Source of the DNA: Candidatus Deferrimicrobiaceae bacterium
GTDB lineage: Bacteria > Desulfobacterota > Deferrimicrobia > Deferrimicrobiales > Deferrimicrobiaceae
Direction: 5' to 3'
Assembly: GCA_036504035.1 (NCBI GenBank)
Contig: DASXVV010000011.1
Location: 226,347-290,346 of the forward strand
Length of the DNA: 64,000 bases
Shown here: piece by piece, positions 58,293 through 64,000 of the stretch
Layout: each line of letters starts with the position of its first letter
How positions within the stretch are numbered: the first letter of the stretch is position 1
Notes under the pieces: generated by a model
Seen by the model: the letters and a program-made list of their open reading frames with translations, nothing else
Databases searched by the model: none
Told to the model about the DNA's origin: nothing
Position numbers and translations under genes: made by a program

Positions 58293-60829
58293 AGATCCTT
58301 GTCGTGGATGATATTCCCGAAAACGTCTACATGCTCGAATCGCTTTTCCGGGGAAGCGGCCACGCGATCCTCACCGCCCGGAACGGGGAAGAGGCGCTCC
58401 GTCGGCTCCGGGACGAGGGAGCCGACCTGGTCGTGTCGGACATCCTGATGCCGGTGATGGACGGATTCCAGCTTTGCCGCGCGGTACGCGCGGACGAGGC
58501 GCTCCGGGGGATCCCATTCGTCTTCTATACCGCGACCTATACCGACCCGAAGGATTGCGATTTCGCCATGAGCCTCGGCGCCGACCGTTTCCTGGTCAAG
58601 CCGATGGAGCCCGCCGATCTCCTCCGGTCGATCGACGAGGTGGCCGCCGCCCGCCGAGCGGCGCCCGAAGGCGATATCGCTCCTTCGCACGCGGAGGAAG
58701 AATTCCTTCGCCGGCACAACGAGACGCTCTTCCGGAAGCTCAACGACAAGATCTCGGACCTGGAAAAGGCCAACGCGAAGACCCGCCGCGACGAGGCGCG
58801 CCTCGAATGTCTGCTGAGGATCGCGCAGGCCCGCTTCGGTTCGACGCAGGAGATGCTCGACCGCGCTCTCCGCGAAGCGCTTGTGCTGACGGGCAGCCAA
58901 ATCGGCTACCTCTTCCGGTACGACGAAGGCACGGAGCATTTTTCCCTGAGCGGCTGGGCGCAGGACGACAAGGCCTCCTACCCAATTCCGGAACCCTCGT
59001 TCGACTACGAGCTTGCCAGGACCGGCCTTTGGGGCGAAGCGGTCCGCCGGCGAAAGCCCATCCTCCTGAACGACCTCCGGACCGAGAACTCCCTTCGCCA
59101 CGGGATGCCGGAAGGACACGCCCGGTTGGAACGCTTCCTGACCGTTCCGGTCCTCAGGCACGGGTATGTCGTGGCGGTCCTCGGAGTGGCCGACAAGCCG
59201 GCCGACTACAACGAGACGGACGCGCGCCAGCTGACGCTCCTGATGGACACCATCTGGGGTATGGCGGAGCGAACGCAGATGGAACGGACCATCCGCGAGT
59301 CCGAGAAGCGCTTCAGCGACCTGATGGAGAGCGTTTCCCTGGCGACGCTCATCGTCTCCTCCGCGGGCGTGGTGACGTTCTGCAATTCCTTCCTCCTGGG
59401 GATGGCCGGGCGCACGGCATCCGAAGCGGTCGGCGGGAACTGGCTCGATCTGTTCGTCCCCGCTTCGCAGCGGGCTTCTCAATCCCGGGAGATCGACGCG
59501 GTCGCCGGGACGGGCGCCCCCCGGAAGTTCGAGGGCGAGGTCCTCACCCTGGGCGAGAAGCGCCGACTGGTTGCCTGGAACGCCTGCGCCCTGCGGGACG
59601 GCGAAGGCCGGATCACCGCGGTTGCCCTGGTCGGCTTCGACGTGACCGACCATCGGATCGTCGAGGAGCAGCTTCGCCAGTCACAGAAGATGGAGGCGCT
59701 CGGCACGATGGCGGGCGGGGTCGCCCACGACTTCAACAACGTCCTGACCGTGATCCTGGGCTGCGCCTCGCTCCTGAAGATGGGGCTCGAAAAGAGCTCG
59801 AAGAACGAGTCGCTGGCGAACGAGATCGTCGCCTCGGTCGAGCGCGCCTCCGAGATGACGCGAAGCCTGCTCGCCTTCAGCCGGAAGCAGCCGGCGAACC
59901 TGTTCCCGTGGGACATCAATGTGGTGCTTGTTGAGTTGAAGAAGAGCCTGAAGCGGCTGATCCGCGAGGACATCGAGTTCCGCGCCACATGGCACGACCA
60001 TCCCGTCCCTGTGCTCCTGGACCGGGGGCAGATCGAGCAGGTCATCGTCAATCTGGTGGTCAATGCACGCGACGCGATGCCCTCGGGCGGCGTCCTGTCG
60101 ATCGCCACCTCCACGATCGAGGTCCGCGAGGAGCGCGATTCCGAGCTGTTCCGCGAGCTGCGCCCCGGCCGGTACGGCGTCCTGACGATCTCCGACACCG
60201 GCGTCGGGATGGACGCCGAGACGCAGAAGCGGGCGTTCGAGCCGTTCTTCACGACGAAGGAGCAAGGCAAGGGAACCGGCCTCGGCCTTTCCATCGTCTA
60301 CGGCATCGTCACCCAGCATGGGGGGTACATCCACCTCTACAGCGAGAAGGATTGGGGGACAACATTCCGGGTCTACCTCCCGCTCCTCCCCGAGGGGGAA
60401 GAGGTCCCGGTCGTCACCCCCGAGGCCGAGATCCCCCGCGGCACGGGAACGATCCTTCTGGTCGAGGACGAGGAAGCCGTCCGGAAAATCACCGGCACCA
60501 TCCTGGAAAGCAACGGCTATCGCGTCCTGTATGCCGGGGACGGCGAGGCCGGGCTGGCCGCGTTCGAGGAGAACCGCGACACGATCGCGCTGGTGCTGTC
60601 CGATCTCGTCATGCCCCGCATGAACGGCCGGCAGATGTACGATAGGATCTGTCGGGTCACGGCGGGCGTCCCGGTCGTCTTCATGAGCGGTTACCCCGAC
60701 AACCTGTTTTCCGACGGGGGCGGCAAGGACGCGCCGGCGTCCTTCCTCCAGAAGCCTCTCAGCCCCGGGACGCTCCTGCGGACGGTGGGCGACGCGATCC
60801 GGCGGTCCGGAAAGGAGACAAACGCTTGA
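58289..60829 (+). CDS. REC-GAF-PAS hybrid histidine kinase with terminal receiver
   Basis: The 846-residue cytoplasmic protein has a receiver (1-120, VVSDILMPVMDG with Asp about 51, VKPMEP), a short coiled coil, a GAF domain (about 175-335, GSQIGYLFRYDEGTEHF; VAVLGVADKP) and PAS (about 355-470). HisKA follows with His about residue 480 (GGVAHDFNNVLTVILGC), then HATPase_c ([33 protein letters not shown]) and a second receiver (about 725-840, LVLSDLVMPRMNG, FLQKPL). Two receivers around a kinase allow input from the upstream kinase and an internal relay. No DNA-binding output is present. The next gene starts by overlapping its stop. Confidence 0.93.
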   Translation: MKILVVDDIPENVYMLESLFRGSGHAILTARNGEEALRRLRDEGADLVVSDILMPVMDGFQLCRAVRADEALRGIPFVFYTATYTDPKDCDFAMSLGADRFLVKPMEPADLLRSIDEVAAARRAAPEGDIAPSHAEEEFLRRHNETLFRKLNDKISDLEKANAKTRRDEARLECLLRIAQARFGSTQEMLDRALREALVLTGSQIGYLFRYDEGTEHFSLSGWAQDDKASYPIPEPSFDYELARTGLWGEAVRRRKPILLNDLRTENSLRHGMPEGHARLERFLTVPVLRHGYVVAVLGVADKPADYNETDARQLTLLMDTIWGMAERTQMERTIRESEKRFSDLMESVSLATLIVSSAGVVTFCNSFLLGMAGRTASEAVGGNWLDLFVPASQRASQSREIDAVAGTGAPRKFEGEVLTLGEKRRLVAWNACALRDGEGRITAVALVGFDVTDHRIVEEQLRQSQKMEALGTMAGGVAHDFNNVLTVILGCASLLKMGLEKSSKNESLANEIVASVERASEMTRSLLAFSRKQPANLFPWDINVVLVELKKSLKRLIREDIEFRATWHDHPVPVLLDRGQIEQVIVNLVVNARDAMPSGGVLSIATSTIEVREERDSELFRELRPGRYGVLTISDTGVGMDAETQKRAFEPFFTTKEQGKGTGLGLSIVYGIVTQHGGYIHLYSEKDWGTTFRVYLPLLPEGEEVPVVTPEAEIPRGTGTILLVEDEEAVRKITGTILESNGYRVLYAGDGEAGLAAFEENRDTIALVLSDLVMPRMNGRQMYDRICRVTAGVPVVFMSGYPDNLFSDGGGKDAPASFLQKPLSPGTLLRTVGDAIRRSGKETNA

Positions 60830-61776
60830 AAGCCATCGCGATCGACGCATTCGGAGGGATCGAGCGACTGCGGCTCGTCACGCTCCTCGACCCGCGCCCC
60901 GCGCCGGGCGAGGTGCTGATCGCGGTCGAATATGCCGGGGTCAACCCGGTCGACTGGAAGGTCCGCGAAGGCATGCTGGCCGACATGCTGCCGCACCGCT
61001 TCCCGATCGTCCCCGGGTGGGACGCCGCGGGAACCATCCGCGCGGTCGGCGAGGGGGTCGCCGATTTCGCGCCCGGCGACCGCGTCTACGCCTACTGCCG
61101 GAAGCCGGAGGTCCATCTGGGCACCTACGCGGAGCTTGTCGCCGTGCCCGCCGCCGTGACGGCGCGCATCCCCGACAACCTCTCCTTTGCGAGCGCCGCG
61201 ACCATTCCCCTGGCCGGTCTGACCGCCTGGCAATCGCTCTTCGACACGGCGCACCTGACGGCCGGCGAAAAGGTGCTGATCCACGCAGGGGCGGGAGGCG
61301 TGGGTTCGCTCGCCATCCAGTTCGCGAAGCACGCGGGAGCGACGGTCTTCACGACGTCCAGCCGGAAGAACCACGATTACGTCCGGGGCCTGGGCGCCGA
61401 CGCGGCGATCGATTACCGGGAGGAAAGTTTCGTCGACCGGGTCAAGGCACTCGCCCCCGAGGGGATCGATGTCGTCTTCGACACGATCGGCGGCGAGGTG
61501 CAGGGAAACAGCTACCGGGTCCTGAAACCCGGGGGCCGGCTCGTCTCCGTCATCTCGATCCCGGATGCCGGTGCCGCGGGAAGACCGGACGTCAAGGCCG
61601 ATTTCGTCTTCGTCTCCCCGGACGGGAACCAGCTTCGCGAGATATCCACGCTCCTGGAGGGGGGCGCAATCCAGCCTCCTTCGTACAAGCTGATGAAGCT
61701 CGAAGAGGCCGCCAAGGCGCAGGAACTGAGCCGCGCCGGGCACGTGCGCGGCAAGATCATACTCAAGGTCCGCTAA
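60826..61776 (+). CDS. Zinc-independent quinone oxidoreductase-like medium-chain dehydrogenase/reductase
   Basis: The 316-residue MDR-family protein has a GroES-like N-terminal domain (VEYAGVNPVDWKVREG, PIVPGWDAAGTIRAVG). Its Rossmann domain has the NADPH motif HAGAGGVGSLAIQFAKHAGA and the IDYREESFVDRV segment. No catalytic-zinc cysteines are seen, as in QOR-type enzymes that reduce quinones or enones. It starts with TTG at 60826, overlapping the kinase stop (TTGA), with AAAGGAG eight bases before, so it is translated with the phosphorelay genes. A second enzyme of the superfamily lies at 62686-63675 but is of a different branch. Confidence 0.88.
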   Translation: MKAIAIDAFGGIERLRLVTLLDPRPAPGEVLIAVEYAGVNPVDWKVREGMLADMLPHRFPIVPGWDAAGTIRAVGEGVADFAPGDRVYAYCRKPEVHLGTYAELVAVPAAVTARIPDNLSFASAATIPLAGLTAWQSLFDTAHLTAGEKVLIHAGAGGVGSLAIQFAKHAGATVFTTSSRKNHDYVRGLGADAAIDYREESFVDRVKALAPEGIDVVFDTIGGEVQGNSYRVLKPGGRLVSVISIPDAGAAGRPDVKADFVFVSPDGNQLREISTLLEGGAIQPPSYKLMKLEEAAKAQELSRAGHVRGKIILKVR

Positions 61777-61801
61777 AAGCCGGGCCAGGAGAGGTGACGA
61801 T

Positions 61802-62683
61802 ATGAAGAAATTGCTGATCGGATCGATCCTGCTGGGGATGGGCCTTTTCATTCCGGCGCCGGCGTCGGCGGGCATCAATGTCAATGTGGGGATCTCCCTG
61901 CCCCCGCTCATCACGTTCGTGGCTCCCCCGGAGCTGATCGTGCTGCCCGACACGCCCGACGTCTACGTGGTTCCCGACCTCGAGTCGGACCTGTTCTTCT
62001 GGGACGGATGGTGGTGGCGCCCCTGGGAAGGCCGCTGGTTCCGCTCGCATTACCACGACCGAGGCTGGAGGCGTTACAACCGGGTCCCCGACTTCTATTA
62101 CGACGTGGATCCGGGCTGGAGAGGGTTTTATCGGGAACGAAGCTGGCAAGGGCATCGGTGGGACTACGAGCGGATCCCCGACCGGCGGCTCCGGCAGAAC
62201 TGGCGGGGCTGGAACAACAACCACTATTGGGAAAAGCAGCGAAGCTGGGGCGTCCAGGGCTATCAACCGCGTCCTCAGCCCCAGAGGCAGGAACTGAGGC
62301 AGCAGCGGCAGGAGCAATACCGGCAGCGGCCCGAAGTCCAACGCCTGCAGCGGGAACAGCCGCCGCAGGGTCGGCGACCGGAGCCCCAGGTCCGGAGACC
62401 TCAGATGGATCAGCGGCCCCAACCGCAGCAGGATCGGCGGCCGCAACCACAGGTGCAGAGGTCGCAGCCGCCGGCGCAACGTCCCCAGGTCGAGCGGCCG
62501 CAGCCACCGCCCCAGAGACCGCAGCAACAAGTCGAGAGACCGCAGCAACGGGAGCAGCGGCCTCAGCAGGCCCAGCCCCGGGGCCGAGAGCCTCGAGGCG
62601 ACTCACAGCGTCCGCAGTCGCAGGAGCGCGGTGGGGGGCGGGACCAGGAACGGGACCGGGACGCGGAACGTCCCTCGAGATAG
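61802..62683 (+). CDS. Exported protein with a Pro/Gln/Arg-rich repeat tail
   Basis: The 293-residue protein has a signal peptide (MKKLLIGSILLGMGLFIPAPASA) and a short hydrophobic/aromatic domain (residues about 25-150, Trp/Arg/Tyr-rich: FFWDGWWWRPWEGRWFRSHY). The long tail (about 155-293) is made of RPQ/QPQ repeats such as QRPQVERPQPPPQRPQQ and ends Arg/Asp-rich. The tail is a degenerate short tandem repeat at the DNA level. Wall- or surface-associated proteins of this style are frequent in deltaproteobacteria; no function is known. The ATG has GGAGAGGTGACG upstream. It is convergent with the second quinone oxidoreductase gene, two bases apart. Confidence 0.8.
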   Translation: MKKLLIGSILLGMGLFIPAPASAGINVNVGISLPPLITFVAPPELIVLPDTPDVYVVPDLESDLFFWDGWWWRPWEGRWFRSHYHDRGWRRYNRVPDFYYDVDPGWRGFYRERSWQGHRWDYERIPDRRLRQNWRGWNNNHYWEKQRSWGVQGYQPRPQPQRQELRQQRQEQYRQRPEVQRLQREQPPQGRRPEPQVRRPQMDQRPQPQQDRRPQPQVQRSQPPAQRPQVERPQPPPQRPQQQVERPQQREQRPQQAQPRGREPRGDSQRPQSQERGGGRDQERDRDAERPSR

Positions 62684-62685
62684 CC

Positions 62686-63675
62686 TCAGGCGGACGCTTC
62701 GGCGTCCGGGAGCAGGATGCTTGAGCCGGTCGTCCGGCGTTCCTCGAGATCGCGATAGGCCCGGGCGGCCTCCCGGAGTGGGTAGCGCTGCCCGATCTCG
62801 ATCTTGACCGCGCCGGACAGGACCACGTCGAACAACTCGCCCGCCATGGCCTCGAGATCCGCCCGCCGGGCGGCATACGAGGCCAGGGTCGGGCGGGTGA
62901 CGTATAGCGAGCCGTGCCGCGCCAGGACCCCGAGGTCGAAGAGTGCCACGGGGCCCGAAGCGTTCCCGAAGCTCACCAGCAACCCGAACGGCCGCAGGCA
63001 TCGCAGCGAGGTCTCGAAGGTGTCCTTGCCGACCGAGTCGTAGACGACCGGCACCCCCTCCCCGTGCGTGATCTCCAGAACGCGGGCCACGACATCTTCC
63101 TTGCGGTAGTCGATGCAATGGTCGGCGCCGTTCCGGTTCGCCGTCTCGCATTTCCCGGCGGAACCGGCCGTGCCGATGACCGTGGCCCCGAGCTTTTTCA
63201 GCCACCGGCACGCGATCGTCCCGACCCCGCCGGCCGCGGCGTGGAACAGCACCGTGTCGCCCGGCTGCACCCTGTAGGTCCGCCGGACCAGGTACTGGAC
63301 CGTCAGCCCCTTGAGCATCATCGCGGCGGCCTGCTCGAACGAGATCCCGTCAGGGAGGCGGCAGAGCCGGTCGGCGGAAAGGTTGCGGACTTCGCAGCCT
63401 GCGCCGGCGACCATCGCATAGGCCACGCGATCGCCCGGCTTGACCTCCGTCACACCCTCGCCCACCGCCTCGACTACGCCCGCCCCCTCGTTGCCCACGA
63501 TCGCCGGAAGCGGCACCTTGTACAACCCGCTCCGTTGGTAGACGTCGACGAAGTTGACGCCGATCGCCGCATGGCGGACACGCGCCTCGCCGGGCCCCGG
63601 CGCCTCCACGTCGACCGTTTCCCACTTCAGCACTTCAGGCCCGCCGTATTCGTGGAACCGGATTGCGCCGGCCAT
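62686..63675 (-). CDS. qor: Quinone oxidoreductase (QorA/zeta-crystallin type)
   Basis: The 329-residue NADPH:quinone reductase of the MDR superfamily shows the QOR blocks IRFHEYGGPEVLKWETVDV, AIGVNFVDVYQRSGLY, PAIVGNEGAGVVEAVGEGV, AAAMMLKGLTVQYLVRRTY, HAAAGGVGTIACRWLKKLGA (NADPH site) and DHCIDYRKEDV. The conserved NFxDxY and the absence of zinc cysteines fit QorA rather than alcohol dehydrogenase. The ATG at 63675 is natural for the family. A hairpin just upstream separates it from the lipoyl-like gene on the same strand. Confidence 0.9.
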   Translation of the reverse strand: MAGAIRFHEYGGPEVLKWETVDVEAPGPGEARVRHAAIGVNFVDVYQRSGLYKVPLPAIVGNEGAGVVEAVGEGVTEVKPGDRVAYAMVAGAGCEVRNLSADRLCRLPDGISFEQAAAMMLKGLTVQYLVRRTYRVQPGDTVLFHAAAGGVGTIACRWLKKLGATVIGTAGSAGKCETANRNGADHCIDYRKEDVVARVLEITHGEGVPVVYDSVGKDTFETSLRCLRPFGLLVSFGNASGPVALFDLGVLARHGSLYVTRPTLASYAARRADLEAMAGELFDVVLSGAVKIEIGQRYPLREAARAYRDLEERRTTGSSILLPDAEASA

Positions 63676-63736
63676 GGGGCACCTCTGTTTTCTGGGATGC
63701 GACGCAAGAGACGGGGGGTTCGGCCCGAACGCGAAA

Positions 63737-63778
63737 AGCCCGTGGCCTCCCCGATATCGACGGGCGAAGCCACGGGCT
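63737..63778 (-). terminator. Hairpin terminator after the lipoyl-like gene
   Basis: A ten-base-pair stem AGCCCGTGGC/GCCACGGGCT (63737-63746 with 63769-63778) is followed on the minus strand by a short T-run (TTTT). It lies 24 bases after the stop of the partial gene at 63802. Confidence 0.6.
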
Positions 63779-63801
63779 CTGGCGATCGGTCCCCTTGCGA
63801 A

Positions 63802-64000
63802 CTACTTGACGGTCGGCACCACCGTCGCCAGCGTCTGGCCGACTTCGGCGTTGTCCCAATATTCGACCAGCGTCTCGCCCATCGTCAGGTCGTAAGGGGC
63901 ATCGATGGTCTTAATCTCGCTGCTCCGCCCGACCGTGTAGGAAACGATCGGCTCGCCCATCAGCACCGTATCGCCCTTCTTCTTGAGCCATTTCTCGATG
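63802..64000 (-). CDS. C-terminal fragment of a lipoyl/biotinyl-like domain protein
   Basis: Only about 65 residues are visible; the gene runs off the right edge. They read IEKWLKKKGDTVLMGEPIV, then VGRSSEIKTIDAPYDLTMG and LVEYWDNAEVGQTLATVVPTVK before the stop. WLKKKGDTV..GEPI and VGQTLATV are the two half-motifs of lipoyl/biotinyl carrier domains. The position where such domains carry the modified Lys appears to be Ser, so the domain may be unmodified or a structural variant. The parent protein (transcarboxylase part or acyltransferase E2-like) cannot be named. Confidence 0.6.
   Translation of the reverse strand, partial: IEKWLKKKGDTVLMGEPIVSYTVGRSSEIKTIDAPYDLTMGETLVEYWDNAEVGQTLATVVPTVK

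Noticed and set aside
61990..62680. CRISPR-like repeat array in the Arg/Pro/Gln tail region
   Set aside because: The repetition is a degenerate codon-level RPQ repeat inside an open frame, without constant repeats and unique spacers.
60826..63675. Recent duplication of the two quinone oxidoreductase genes
   Set aside because: Both are medium-chain reductases, but their N-terminal and NADPH segments belong to different branches, so they are not recent copies.

Overview
The window is GC-rich, densely coded and almost wholly bacterial housekeeping plus cell-envelope genes. The gene set points to a deltaproteobacterial-grade anaerobe (Desulfobacterota/Desulfuromonadota type; this is inference, since no rRNA is present). 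It includes a 2-hydroxyacyl-CoA dehydratase activase, the archaeal-type entry to the shikimate pathway, the long form of HisG, type IV pilus retraction genes, a compact ThiC, and many PAS/Cache hybrid histidine kinases. No insertion sequence, prophage, CRISPR array or rRNA was seen. Long ORFs opposite the real genes are GC-driven shadows. || Layout. 1-4.3 kb: the 3' part of an acyl-CoA dehydratase activase (-), then a translationally coupled + strand run tatB-tatC-hpt-zinc-ribbon protein, closed by a bidirectional terminator. 4.4-9.8 kb (-): hisG, a DUF2400 protein with an endonuclease III-like Cys cluster, a MshEN-PilT fusion ATPase, ADTH synthase, 3-dehydroquinate synthase II and tatA. 9.8-16.4 kb: HEAT-repeat protein, DUF2064 glycosyltransferase, zinc-ribbon membrane protein, pepA, bamD, TPR protein and PDZ lipoprotein. 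16.5-21.1 kb (+): a thiamin operon with promoter, TPP riboswitch, a HydG-family radical SAM enzyme in the ThiH position, thiS, thiG, thiE, thiC and a terminator. 21.2-26.7 kb: phosphoribosyltransferase, dienelactone hydrolase, cvpA, pyk and a PAS hybrid kinase. 26.7-27.0 kb: tRNA-Leu(CAA), its terminator, an inverted partial copy of the tRNA 3' end and a hairpin-rich stretch. 27.0-28.4 kb: a lone MacB-type permease and a decayed beta-propeller gene remnant. || 28.4-45.6 kb (-): a head-to-tail series beginning with a 9-kb cyclic beta-glucan synthase (NdvB type), then a His/Gly-rich small protein, a YVTN beta-propeller protein, an RNase II-like protein, an MgtA-type P-ATPase and a Cache-HAMP hybrid kinase. 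45.7-46.5 kb: a DsrE-family exported protein and a SAP-domain mini-protein. || 46.5-55.5 kb (-): the most interesting part. Eight tightly coupled genes all encode exported or lipid-anchored proteins: a repeat lipoprotein, a coiled-coil protein, an 849-residue protein with an alpha/beta-hydrolase-like Ser motif, a beta-propeller/FecR-domain protein, and four paralogous lipoproteins in tandem. I recognise no described system with this composition. Divergent from it, 55.8-60.8 kb (+), lies a three-gene phosphorelay (sensor kinase, stand-alone receiver, REC-GAF-PAS-kinase-REC hybrid) coupled to a quinone oxidoreductase. A signal-bearing Arg/Pro/Gln-rich protein, a second quinone oxidoreductase (-) and the 3' end of a lipoyl-like gene (-) complete the window.
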